52,128 nt of DNA from Sphingomonas sp. 28-66-16 (lineage in GTDB: Bacteria > Pseudomonadota > Alphaproteobacteria > Sphingomonadales > Sphingomonadaceae). The notes under the pieces were generated by a model. It did not search any database. It had not been told where the DNA came from and saw nothing but the letters and a program-made list of their open reading frames with translations. The stretch lies in assembly GCA_002281485.1 (NCBI GenBank), contig NCGF01000021.1, positions 1 through 52,128 on the forward strand, given 5' to 3'. Position numbers and translations under genes: made by a program. This document shows positions 1 to 8,316 of this stretch, piece by piece. Position 1 is the stretch's first letter; each line of letters begins with the position of its first letter.

Positions 1-41
1 AGAAGCTCGTTCGGAATCGCAGGCTCTTTGCGTCGGGACAT
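1..41 (-). CDS. IS256-family transposase, N-terminal fragment (partial at window edge)
   Basis: The ATG at 41-39 follows a strong AAGGAGA at a spacing of about 7 bases. Thirteen complete codons are visible, reading MSRRKEPAIPNEL. This closely matches the usual start of IS256-type (Mutator superfamily) transposases, which continue with a run such as LDQLL. Those enzymes are DDE transposases of about 400 residues. The catalytic residues lie outside the window, so activity cannot be judged. The call rests on a short sequence plus the adjacent IS-like end. Confidence 0.5.
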   Translation of the reverse strand, partial: MSRRKEPAIPNEL

Positions 42-100
42 ATGGGATCTCCTTTTTACCCATTATGCCCGCCCGCACACGGAAATCCTGACAGTCCCCC
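1..100 (-). mobile_element. Terminal part of an IS256-like insertion sequence (runs off the left edge)
   Basis: Read on the minus strand, an end-like sequence (GGGGACTGTCAGGATTTCC, about 100 down to 82) lies 41 bases before a well-placed ribosome binding site and ATG whose product resembles the N-terminus of IS256-family transposases. The end sequence resembles termini I recall for this family. Only one end is visible, so the second inverted repeat and the target duplication cannot be seen. The outer boundary near base 100 is inferred. Confidence 0.55.
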
Positions 101-1604
101 GTGCCGGCGCAGCGGACGGCGGCGCGGCCGGGCAATAGCCGGCGATGAACCGCTCCTGCGCCGGCAGCGTTGCCAGCCGCGCGTCGATCGCCCGGCGAAT
201 GTCCCCGAGCGCCTGCCGCAACGCCCCCGGCTCGAGCAGGCGGGCCAGCTGGTGCCAGTGCGCCGGCTCAAGCCGCTGGCCGAGCATCACCGACACCCAC
301 GAGTCGACCCGGAACAGCGCCTCGCCGCCCAGCCCGAGCTGGGCCGATTCGCGGAACAGTGCGATCCGCTCGGCCAGTGAAGGCGGGATCGGCATGTCCC
401 GGCACCGCCGCCAGAAGGCGGTGTCGTCGCGCTCGGTCAGCTTGTAGTGCATGATGATGAAATCGCGGACATGTTCCCATTCGCGCGTCGCTTGGGCGTT
501 GAAGCGGCCGACAACCGCGTCACTGATGCCGTCGAAGGGAAAGAGCTGGATCAGCCGGGTGACCGCGATCTGGATCAGATGGATGCTCGTCGATTCGAGC
601 GGCTCGATGAAGCCCGCGGCCAGCCCCAGCGCGATGCAGTTGCGCGCCCAGGGTTCGGCACGCATCCCGGTCGCGTAACGAATCGGGCGGGGCTCGAAGA
701 GCGGCCTGCCCTCGATATCGGCGAGCAACCGCGCCCGTGCCTCGTCGTCCGACATGAAGGCGCTCGCATAGACGAGCCCGTTACCGACACGCGACTGGAG
801 CGGAATGCGCCAGCGCCACCCGGCCTCATGCGCGATCGCGCGCGTATACGGAACGGGCGGGCCGACGCTTTCGGTCTGGACGGCAAGGGCGCGATCGGTC
901 GCGAGCCATTGACCCCAGTCGCGAAACCCGACGCCCATCGCCGCGCCGATCAGCAACGCGCGAAAGCCCGTGCAGTCGATGAACAAATCGCCCTCGACCC
1001 GGTCGCCGTTGGCCAGGTGGAGCGCGGCGATGAATCCGTTTTCGGGATCGAGCACGACGTGGTCGATCCTGCCTTCGATGCGGCGCACGCCCGCCGGTTC
1101 GGCAAGCGACCGGAGAAACCGGGCATAGGCCGTGGCATCGAGGTGATAGGCGTGGCTGAGCGCCGGCTCGCCGCCGGTCGCAAAGCGCCCCTGCATCGCC
1201 GCCTGATGTTCGAGCGAATAGGCGCCATAGGGCTCGGCGATCCCTTCCTCGCGGGCCTGCAGCCAGAAATGCTGGAACTCGCCCATCCACACCGCACGGC
1301 CCACCGATCCGAACGGATGCAGGTAGCGGTCACCGATCCTGCCCCAGTTTTCGAACGAGATGCCCAGCTTGAAGGTCGCATTGGTCGCCCGCATGAACGC
1401 CTGTTCGTAGATGCCGAGCAACTCGTGAAAGGTTCGTGCGGTCGGGATCGTCGACTCGCCGACGCCGACGGTGCCGATGTCGTCCGATTCGACCAGCGTG
1501 ACCTCGATCAGCGGCCCGAGATGCTTGACGAGGGCGGCGGCCGCGACCCAGCCAGCGGTGCCGCCGCCTGCGATCACGACTTTTTTGATGCGCCGATCGC
1601 TCAT
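63..1604 (-). CDS. Flavin-dependent tryptophan-halogenase family protein
   Basis: This is a 513-residue protein of the PF04820 family, whose members use FADH2, O2 and halide to make HOCl or HOBr and halogenate aromatic substrates. Visible features are the FAD-binding GGGTAGW (13-19), GVGESTIP (47-54), a lysine at position 79 in TFKLGISF that aligns with the catalytic Lys79 of PrnA, the halogenase signature WRWRIP (263-268) and EPLEST (334-339). All expected catalytic features are kept. The ATG at 1604 has AAAGGAGA 7 bases upstream and overlaps the transporter stop by 4 bases. The last 11 residues (GTVRISVCGRA) are read from the IS end, so the native C-terminus has been replaced. The substrate is unknown; neighbours suggest a role tied to TonB-dependent glycoside uptake. 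Confidence 0.9.
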   Translation of the reverse strand: MSDRRIKKVVIAGGGTAGWVAAAALVKHLGPLIEVTLVESDDIGTVGVGESTIPTARTFHELLGIYEQAFMRATNATFKLGISFENWGRIGDRYLHPFGSVGRAVWMGEFQHFWLQAREEGIAEPYGAYSLEHQAAMQGRFATGGEPALSHAYHLDATAYARFLRSLAEPAGVRRIEGRIDHVVLDPENGFIAALHLANGDRVEGDLFIDCTGFRALLIGAAMGVGFRDWGQWLATDRALAVQTESVGPPVPYTRAIAHEAGWRWRIPLQSRVGNGLVYASAFMSDDEARARLLADIEGRPLFEPRPIRYATGMRAEPWARNCIALGLAAGFIEPLESTSIHLIQIAVTRLIQLFPFDGISDAVVGRFNAQATREWEHVRDFIIMHYKLTERDDTAFWRRCRDMPIPPSLAERIALFRESAQLGLGGEALFRVDSWVSVMLGQRLEPAHWHQLARLLEPGALRQALGDIRRAIDARLATLPAQERFIAGYCPAAPPSAAPARGTVRISVCGRA

Positions 1605-2926
1605 CGCCAATCTCCTTTCACGTCAAGCGCCGCCTTGGTCGGCTGGCCCGAATACAATGTGCGCGTCGGCGGGGCCTGGCCCTGATCGCCGTCGTGCGGG
1701 CGATAGACGACGAGGATCGCGACCGCCGCCAGCGCGCTGGCGCACATCCCCGCGAGTGTCGATCCGGCGGCGCCGACCAACGTCAGCGCCACCACCGTCG
1801 GGGCAAAGGCTTGGGCGAGTTTCCGGGCGATGTTCGAAAGCGCGTAGACGCGCCCCACGCAGCCGCCATTGGCCGCATAGCGCTCGCAATCGGCAACGGC
1901 TACCGGCACCAGCGACCAGAACATCACCGACATCCCGCAGCCGGCAACGATCGCGACACAGGTCAGCACCACCACCGCGGCAACCTCGCCGGCGATCACC
2001 GCGAGCACCGTCGCCGCTGCCTGCGCCAGCGCCGCGAGCAGCAAGGTCTGCGATTGCCCGAGCCGCGCTCCGAGCATTGCCCAGAGCGGGGTGGTGAGCA
2101 GCAACGCCGCCGCCGGGACGAGCGCCACATAGAATCCGAGTCGCGGGGCGCCAATCTCCTCGAACAGGAACAGCAGCGATTTGTTGACGACGGTGATCGA
2201 CAGGCCCGAGGCGATGATCGCGGCAATCAGCCGCCGAAGCGATGCCGATTGCCGCAACAGGCCGGCATAGAACAAGGCCGCGCGCCAGATGCCCCGATCG
2301 TGCGCGTCTGCCGGCGGGGCGGGCGGCTGCACGCGCTCGCGCACGCCGACGAACGTCACCAGAAAGGCGGGCAGGGCGAAAATCGCGAGCAGCTGGGCGC
2401 CATGGCGAAATTCGGCGCCCACCGCATCGGCCGGCAGCATCGCATAGACCAGCGCGGCAATCAGCCCGCCGATCGCCGCCCCCTGCATGCGCGCGCTGGT
2501 GAGCGCGAGATGATCGCTCGGCAGCGCCGAGATCCGCGCGGTCAGCGCACCATAGGGAATGTTGCCGAGCCCATAGGCCGCCCGCAAGCCGAGATAGGTG
2601 ATCAGTGCGCCGACCGGCACCCAGGCCGGCGCAAGCGGCAATGGTTCGAACGCCAGCGACAGCATCAACACCGAAAGCGGCCCGCCGACGAGCACCCAGT
2701 GACGCAGCGGGCGGCGCGGCGCGGCGCGATCGGCCCAGGCCCCGACCACCGGATCGATCATCCAGTCGACCGCCGCCCCGGCAAGAAATATCCCCGCCGC
2801 GATCGCCGGCGTCAGCCCCAGCACCCGGATGTAGTAGAACAGCAGGTACAGTTCGATCGACTGCCACACGAAATTGAAGCCGAGATCGCCCGCTGCATAG
2901 CTCCAGCGCTCGCGGCGGCTGATCAT
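1601..2926 (-). CDS. GPH-family (MelB-like) sugar:cation symporter
   Basis: This 441-residue inner-membrane protein belongs to the major facilitator superfamily, with about 12 hydrophobic segments. The N-terminal stretch YAAGDLGFNFVWQSIELYLL, followed by DWMIDPVVGAWADR, is typical of the glycoside-pentoside-hexuronide (GPH) group that imports sugars with H+ or Na+. The ATG at 2926 overlaps the end of the lacI-type gene (ATGA), and its stop overlaps the halogenase start, so the three genes are probably co-translated. Likely role: bringing the sugar released by the periplasmic GH1 enzyme into the cytoplasm. The exact substrate cannot be told from the sequence. Confidence 0.85.
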   Translation of the reverse strand: MISRRERWSYAAGDLGFNFVWQSIELYLLFYYIRVLGLTPAIAAGIFLAGAAVDWMIDPVVGAWADRAAPRRPLRHWVLVGGPLSVLMLSLAFEPLPLAPAWVPVGALITYLGLRAAYGLGNIPYGALTARISALPSDHLALTSARMQGAAIGGLIAALVYAMLPADAVGAEFRHGAQLLAIFALPAFLVTFVGVRERVQPPAPPADAHDRGIWRAALFYAGLLRQSASLRRLIAAIIASGLSITVVNKSLLFLFEEIGAPRLGFYVALVPAAALLLTTPLWAMLGARLGQSQTLLLAALAQAAATVLAVIAGEVAAVVVLTCVAIVAGCGMSVMFWSLVPVAVADCERYAANGGCVGRVYALSNIARKLAQAFAPTVVALTLVGAAGSTLAGMCASALAAVAILVVYRPHDGDQGQAPPTRTLYSGQPTKAALDVKGDWR

Positions 2927-4062
2927 GGTGTCGGGTCGGCGGACGCTGGCGGCTTGGCCGGGATGCCGATGCGCCGGTGATCGGGGGGGGATGCGGTCGA
3001 ATCGCGAATCAGCAAGCGATGGTCGTGCTGGGTGGTGCGCACGGTTTCGCGCCGTTCGAGTTGCGCCACGAGCATCCCGGTCGCGGCGACCGCCATGTCG
3101 AACACCGGTTGCCGCACGGTGGTCAGCCGCGGCCAGGTGATTCGCGATACTTCGGAATCGTCGAATCCGGCGATCGACAGATCGCCCGGCAGCGACAGCC
3201 CCAGATCGCGCGCCGCCATCATCGCGCCGACCGCCATTTCGTCGTTCTGCGCGAGGATCGCGGTCGGTCGGTCTGGCCGATCGAGCAGCCGCCGTCCCGC
3301 TTCGAACCCGCTCTCGAACGTGAACAGCCCGGGCTCGATCCAGTCCATCCGCATCGCGCAGCCGGCATCGTGAAAGGCCTGGGCGTAGCCGACCAGCCGC
3401 GCTTCGGTGGCGGCATGGCCGGGATCGCCCTTGATGATCGCAATGTCGCGGTGGCCGAGCGCGAGCAAATGGGCAGCGACCTCGCGCGCGGCGGCGACGT
3501 CGTCGATCAAGGTGGAGCAGCCGATGTCGAGCTGACGCAGCGGCGCGATGCGCGCGAAGCGGATGCCCGCGGCGGCCAGCTCGGCGAGAATGACCGGGTG
3601 GTCCGATGCCGGCGGCGCCAGCACCACGCCATCGAGCGCGGCCGAGCGGATCATGCCCACCACTTCCCGGGCCTTGTCGTGCACCGACTGCACCGGGATG
3701 ACGACCAGCCGGTACCGCTCGCTCTGCAAGCGATCGAGCACCCCCATCTGGAGTTCGACGACATAGCTCGGGCTGGGCTTTTCATAGATCAGACCGATCA
3801 GATGCGAGCGCTGGCGCACCAGCGATTGGGCATGGACGTTCGGGTAATAGTTGAGCTGTGCGGCGGCGGCGTGAACGCGTGCCTTGATGTCGTCGCTGAC
3901 ATGCGGTTCGCCGTTGAAGACGCGCGATACCGTCTTGGTGGAAACGCCGGCAAGGCGGCCCACGTCGACGATCGTCGTTCGCTTGATCTCGCGCGTCAGT
4001 GCCCCGCCTCCCCATGCGCTCGCTGTCCGACAACGATGTCGCCTGCACTCTTGCAGGCGCAC
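2923..4062 (-). CDS. LacI-family transcriptional regulator
   Basis: The DNA-binding part is plain: TTIVDVGRLAGVSTKTVSRVFNG is a LacI helix-turn-helix, followed by a hinge (NYYPNVHAQSLV) and a sugar-binding periplasmic-like domain ending near SDLSIAGFDDSEVSRITWP. It is likely the local repressor of the TonB receptor, transporter, halogenase and GH1 genes. The start is uncertain. GTG 4062 has AAGGA 5 bases upstream and gives 379 residues with a basic 20-residue extension. CTG 3999 sits 7 bases after GGAGG and gives the usual LacI length of 358. No ATG lies nearer than 4227, which would put an implausible hydrophobic leader before the HTH. Confidence 0.88.
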   Translation of the reverse strand: MRLQECRRHRCRTASAWGGGALTREIKRTTIVDVGRLAGVSTKTVSRVFNGEPHVSDDIKARVHAAAAQLNYYPNVHAQSLVRQRSHLIGLIYEKPSPSYVVELQMGVLDRLQSERYRLVVIPVQSVHDKAREVVGMIRSAALDGVVLAPPASDHPVILAELAAAGIRFARIAPLRQLDIGCSTLIDDVAAAREVAAHLLALGHRDIAIIKGDPGHAATEARLVGYAQAFHDAGCAMRMDWIEPGLFTFESGFEAGRRLLDRPDRPTAILAQNDEMAVGAMMAARDLGLSLPGDLSIAGFDDSEVSRITWPRLTTVRQPVFDMAVAATGMLVAQLERRETVRTTQHDHRLLIRDSTASPPDHRRIGIPAKPPASADPTP

Positions 4063-4133
4063 CGATATCCTTGGTCGAGCGGCTGTTCTGCAAGTCTTTT
4101 TTTGATTAAACCAGAATGGGGCGAAAAGCAGCG

Positions 4134-4166
4134 TTGACAACGTAAGACAATATGGTACCGCTATCA
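4134..4166. promoter_or_regulatory. Putative LacI operator region / promoter between lacI and the TonB receptor
   Basis: TTGACAACGTAAGACAA (4134-4150) shares its first 10 bases with the palindrome upstream of the GH1 gene. An imperfect palindrome, TGGTACCGCTATCA (4153-4166, 10 of 14 positions symmetrical with a central CG), follows directly. Both resemble LacI-type operators. The TTGACA at 4134 could also be a -35 box, but no convincing -10 lies 16-18 bases downstream. Its position in the divergent intergenic region fits control of both arms of the locus. Confidence 0.5.
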
Positions 4167-4241
4167 CCGTCGTCTTAAGCCCCAAATGGGCACGGGGCGG
4201 CACCGCGGCATCCAGATCGCGGGACATGGAGGGGATAGATT

Positions 4242-7200
4242 ATGAGGGGCTTTCTGCCGGCGTGCGCGCTTGCGCGTTCCACTTCCACCATCGCCATCGC
4301 GGCGGGCCTCGCGCTGCCGGGCATCGCCAATGCGCAGTCCGTGGCGGCGCCGACCGACCCGGCGGGCGCGGCGCAGGAACAGCCATTGCCCGAGGCGATC
4401 GTCGTCAACGGTATCCGCGGCTCGCTCGAACGGTCGATCAGCATCAAGCGCAACTCGACGGGGATCGTCGATGCGATCTCGGCCGAAGACATCGGCAAAT
4501 TTCCCGACACCAACCTGGCCGAATCGCTCCAGCGCATCACCGGCGTGTCGATCAGCCGTCGCAACGGCGAAGGCGCCGATGTCACGGTGCGCGGCTTCGG
4601 GTCGCAATATAATCTGGTCACGCTCAACGGGCGCCAGCTCGCCGCTACCCAGCAGCAGGCGGTCGGCGGTGACGAAAGCGCCGATTTGTCGCGCAACACC
4701 AGCCGTTCGTTCGATTTTTCCAATCTCGCCTCTGAAGGCGTCCGCACGCTCGAGGTCTACAAGACCAGCCGCGCGGCGGTGCCCTCGGGCGGCATCGGCG
4801 CGTCGATCAACATCGTCACCCGGCGTCCGCTCGACACCAAGGATCCCGGGCTGATCGGGACGTTGGGCGCAAAGGCGGTCTATGACGCCAGCGCGGGGGA
4901 CTGCGTCAGTTGCGGCTCGATCGTCACGCCCGAAGTCTCGGGTCTGCTCAGCTGGAGCAATCCGAGCCGCACCTTCGGCGTCTCGGTGTTCGGCAGCTAC
5001 CAGAAGCGCAATTTCAGCAACGTCAGCGCCACCTCGAACGGCTGGAATATCACCACGCTGGCGAAGTTCCTCGATCCCAACAGCGGCAACGTCAACGCCG
5101 CGACCAGGATCAACAACGCGCCGACCGATCCCAACAGCCTCGTCGGCCGGCCGAATGACTTCCGCTACCATTTCGGCGAGGGCTCCCGCGAGCGGATCAA
5201 CGGCCAGGCGGTGATCCAGTTCAAGCCGACCGATACGCTCGATATCACGATCGACGGCCTGTATGCGAGCAACCGGCTCTCGGAGCGCCGCTCCGATCAG
5301 GCCAACTGGTTCAACCGCCCGTTCGATATCGTGACGTTCGACAGCGGCCATTCGGTCGCGACGACGAGTTACCTGCACGAGGTGATCTCGGGCGAGACCA
5401 AGGACGCCGGCTTCGAGCAGCAATATCGCGCGCAGAAGAGCACGCTGTATGACATTGGCGGCAACGTGAAGTGGGACGTCACCGATCGCTTTCGGCTGTC
5501 GCTCGACGGCCATGTCGGCCGTTCGAACAGCACGCCCGACAACCCCAATGGCATGACGTCGACGCTGGTGGCGATCAGTTCGCCGACGCTCGCCGAACAT
5601 TCGGTCGACTATAGCAATGGATTCCCGATCCAGACGGTGCGGTTTTCCGACCCCGCCACGGCGACGGCGGCGCATCCGACCATCAAGGGCAACGGCAACG
5701 GCATGCTCGATGTCGGCGATCTCGGCAGCCAGGTCGGCCGCCAGGTGGCGACCCGGATCAGCCAGGAGATCAAGGAAATCCGCCTCGATGGCGGATGGGA
5801 TCTCGGCGGCGGGAGTCGCCTCGATTTCGGGGCGAACTATCGCACCACCGGAACCCGATCGCAGCAGACCTCTTATTATCAGACGCTGGGCGACTGGGGC
5901 AACGCCGTGCCGCGCGACGTCGAGGCGATCGCGCCCGGGCTGGTCAAGCCGTTCTGCCTGGTCTGCCGGTTTCACGACAATGATCCGCAGGCCACCGGCG
6001 ACGGGCGGATCGCCTTCCGCACGCAGGACGCCACCGCGCTCTACAATGCGCTTTCGGCCGCCTACACCGCCCGCGGCAACGCCAATGCGATCGACGGCTT
6101 CGTCGACGATCGCATCCGCGAGAATATCTTCGGCACCTATGGCCAGATCACCTGGAAGGGCGAGATATCGGGCCACGATGCCAGCCTCGTCGCCGGCGTG
6201 AGGTACGAAAAGACCGTCGTTCATGCCGATTCGAACCAAGCGATCCCGATCGCCATCCGCTGGCAATCGGACAATGATTTCACCATCGATGTGTCGCCCA
6301 CCTACCAGCAGGTCAGCGATGCGGGCAGCTACAGCAACATTCTGCCCGGGATGGATTTCCAGTTCGCCATCAAGAAGAATCTGCTCGCACGCCTGTCGTT
6401 CGGCCGGACGATCTCGCGGCCGAGCTTCGGCAATCTGTTCGCCTCGATCGGTGTCACCAAGCCCGCCGACGCCACCGCCGTCGGCGGGCAGGCCGGCGGC
6501 ACCGCGAACAATACCAATCTTCAGCCACTGATTTCGGACAATATCGATCTCTCGCTCGAATATTATTTCAAGCCGGACAGTTATTTCTCGATCGGCTTCT
6601 TCGACAAGCGCGTGCACAATTTCATCGGCAACACCGTCGTCAAGCGCAACCTGTTCGGTCTGCGCGATCCGAGTTCGGGAGTGGCGGGGAGCCGATCGGG
6701 GACGGCCAAGGCGCAGTTGCAGGCGCTCGGCGCCGATATCACCGACGTCAATCTGTTCACCTACACGGCCTTGCTCCAGCAAAATGCCGGCAGCGTCGCC
6801 GCCGCGTCGGCGGCCTTCAACGCCAATTACAGCCCGACGGCGCGCGCGCTCAATCAGGCGTTCGTCGATACCGTGCTGGCCGCGGTCGATATCTCCGCCG
6901 ACGCCAACGACCCGCTGTTCACGTTCAACGTCAACACCCCGGTCAACAATCGCGACGCCGAAATCTACGGCTTCGAGGTCGCCGGGCAATATTTCTTCGG
7001 CAATAGCGGGATCGGGCTTGCGGCTGCCTACACGCTGGTGCGCGGCGATGTCGGGATCGACGTCGCCGCCGATCCCGGCGTCGATCAGTTCGCGCTCGTC
7101 GGCTTGAGCGATACCGCCAACGTCACGCTGATCTACGACAAATACGGCCTGTCGGGGCGGCTGAGCTACAATTACCGCGCGAAGTTCCTTTCGGCGGTCA

Positions 7201-7415
7201 ACCGCGACGCCGATCACAATCCCGAATTCACCGCGCCCTACGGGCAGATCGATCTCAACGTCTCGTATGACGTGACGCCGCGGCTTGCCCTGTCGGTCGA
7301 GGCGATCAACCTCAACAAGGAAGGGGTCAAGACCTTCGGCCGCTCGCCGAACCAGATCTGGCTGGTGCAGGAAGGTCAGCGGCGGTTCCTGTTCGGCGCG
7401 CGCTATCGCTTCTGA
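4242..7415 (+). CDS. TonB-dependent outer-membrane receptor (Xanthomonas/Caulobacter type)
   Basis: This is a 1057-residue outer-membrane receptor. It has a signal peptide with likely cleavage after ANA (residue 31) and a possible TonB box around EAIVVNGIR (51-59). A plug domain follows, with DIGKFPDTNLAESLQRITGV and VTVRGFGSQYNLVTLNGRQ. The barrel is long and ends in the aromatic GARYRF. These features match the large TonB receptors that sphingomonads and Caulobacter use for plant-derived sugars. The ATG at 4242 follows GGAGGGG. A strong intrinsic terminator lies after the gene, so it may be expressed above the downstream genes. Regulation by the divergent LacI protein is inferred from operator-like sites upstream. 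The ligand is probably a beta-glucoside, judged from the GH1 gene. Confidence 0.93.
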   Translation: MRGFLPACALARSTSTIAIAAGLALPGIANAQSVAAPTDPAGAAQEQPLPEAIVVNGIRGSLERSISIKRNSTGIVDAISAEDIGKFPDTNLAESLQRITGVSISRRNGEGADVTVRGFGSQYNLVTLNGRQLAATQQQAVGGDESADLSRNTSRSFDFSNLASEGVRTLEVYKTSRAAVPSGGIGASINIVTRRPLDTKDPGLIGTLGAKAVYDASAGDCVSCGSIVTPEVSGLLSWSNPSRTFGVSVFGSYQKRNFSNVSATSNGWNITTLAKFLDPNSGNVNAATRINNAPTDPNSLVGRPNDFRYHFGEGSRERINGQAVIQFKPTDTLDITIDGLYASNRLSERRSDQANWFNRPFDIVTFDSGHSVATTSYLHEVISGETKDAGFEQQYRAQKSTLYDIGGNVKWDVTDRFRLSLDGHVGRSNSTPDNPNGMTSTLVAISSPTLAEHSVDYSNGFPIQTVRFSDPATATAAHPTIKGNGNGMLDVGDLGSQVGRQVATRISQEIKEIRLDGGWDLGGGSRLDFGANYRTTGTRSQQTSYYQTLGDWGNAVPRDVEAIAPGLVKPFCLVCRFHDNDPQATGDGRIAFRTQDATALYNALSAAYTARGNANAIDGFVDDRIRENIFGTYGQITWKGEISGHDASLVAGVRYEKTVVHADSNQAIPIAIRWQSDNDFTIDVSPTYQQVSDAGSYSNILPGMDFQFAIKKNLLARLSFGRTISRPSFGNLFASIGVTKPADATAVGGQAGGTANNTNLQPLISDNIDLSLEYYFKPDSYFSIGFFDKRVHNFIGNTVVKRNLFGLRDPSSGVAGSRSGTAKAQLQALGADITDVNLFTYTALLQQNAGSVAAASAAFNANYSPTARALNQAFVDTVLAAVDISADANDPLFTFNVNTPVNNRDAEIYGFEVAGQYFFGNSGIGLAAAYTLVRGDVGIDVAADPGVDQFALVGLSDTANVTLIYDKYGLSGRLSYNYRAKFLSAVNRDADHNPEFTAPYGQIDLNVSYDVTPRLALSVEAINLNKEGVKTFGRSPNQIWLVQEGQRRFLFGARYRF

Positions 7416-7462
7416 TGAACGGCGCGACCGGTGAACAGCCAAATGGCCGCAACAAGGGGGCT

Positions 7463-7495
7463 GGGGGACATGGGAAACCGTGGCCCCCGTTTTTT
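7463..7495 (+). terminator. Rho-independent terminator between the TonB receptor and sapC-like genes
   Basis: The stem pairs GGGGG-A-CATGG (7463-7473) with CCGTGG-CCCCC (7478-7488). It has one mismatch and one wobble pair, closes on a GAAA tetraloop (7474-7477), and is followed by G then six T residues (7490-7495). It lies inside what otherwise looks like one operon, so it probably reduces rather than abolishes transcription into the next genes. Confidence 0.8.
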
Positions 7496-7592
7496 GGGCG
7501 ATCCTCCCCGGCTTGCGGACCGATCCGCAGCAGCGCATGTCTCGCGCCGTGATCAAGCGCGCGGAAGCGGAAGGTCGGGGAATGGCGGGGCA

Positions 7593-8309
7593 ATGAACAG
7601 CGTTTTGCTCGATCCGGTCGAGCATCATGATCTCCGCGTGATCGTCGATCGCGGGGCGCCATGGGGCGATGCGATCAACCAGATTCCGGTGCTGCCGACC
7701 GAATTCGAGGCGGTCCAGCGCGACTATCCGATCGTTTTCCGGCGCGATGCCGATGGCACGTTCGAGGCGGTGGCCTTGCTGGGGCTCGATCCGGGCGAGA
7801 ACCTGTTTCTCGAGGGCGACCGCTGGACCGCGCGGCACATCCCCGGCCTGCTCGCGCGCGGTCCCTTTTCGGTCGGGCTGCACGACCGCGGCGATGGCGA
7901 GCGTGAACCGATGGTGCATGTCGATCTCGATGATCCCCGCGTGTCCCGGCGCCACGGCGAGCCGCTGTTCAAGCCGCATGGCGGCGCGACGCAGCTGCTC
8001 GATCGGCTGACCGATATCCTGCTGGGCATCCATATCGGCCACGCCGCCCAGGCGCCGATGTTCGCGGCGTTCGCCGAGGCTGGCCTGATCGAATCGGTGC
8101 GGCTCGAAATCCAGCTCGACGAGACGGTGCGCTATGATCTGGTCGATTTTTTCACGATCGGCGTGGCGGCGCTCGGCCGGCTCGACGGACCGGCGCTCGA
8201 GCGACTGAACGGCGCGGGGTTCCTCGCGCTGGCGTTTCACGTCGCGGCATCGCTCGGCAACATCGAACGGCTGATCGCGCTCAAGAACCGCAAGCGCGCG
8301 TCGGGTTGA
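7593..8309 (+). CDS. SapC-like family protein (PF07277)
   Basis: This 238-residue soluble protein resembles the SapC family. Recognisable parts are a start region with INQIPVLPTEFEAVQRDYPIVF, a middle WTARHIPGLLARGPFSVG, and a C-terminal region rich in DETVRYDLVDFFTIG. The family is named after a Campylobacter S-layer-associated protein, but in sphingomonads it sits beside TonB receptors, cupin-like proteins and halogenases, and its biochemical role is unknown. No signal peptide or membrane segment is seen. ATG 7593 was chosen because the family's conserved sequence starts here; the reading frame stays open upstream but is unlike the family. It follows a terminator, so it may depend on read-through or its own promoter. 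Confidence 0.8.
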   Translation: MNSVLLDPVEHHDLRVIVDRGAPWGDAINQIPVLPTEFEAVQRDYPIVFRRDADGTFEAVALLGLDPGENLFLEGDRWTARHIPGLLARGPFSVGLHDRGDGEREPMVHVDLDDPRVSRRHGEPLFKPHGGATQLLDRLTDILLGIHIGHAAQAPMFAAFAEAGLIESVRLEIQLDETVRYDLVDFFTIGVAALGRLDGPALERLNGAGFLALAFHVAASLGNIERLIALKNRKRASG

Positions 8310-8316
8310 TCGGGCA

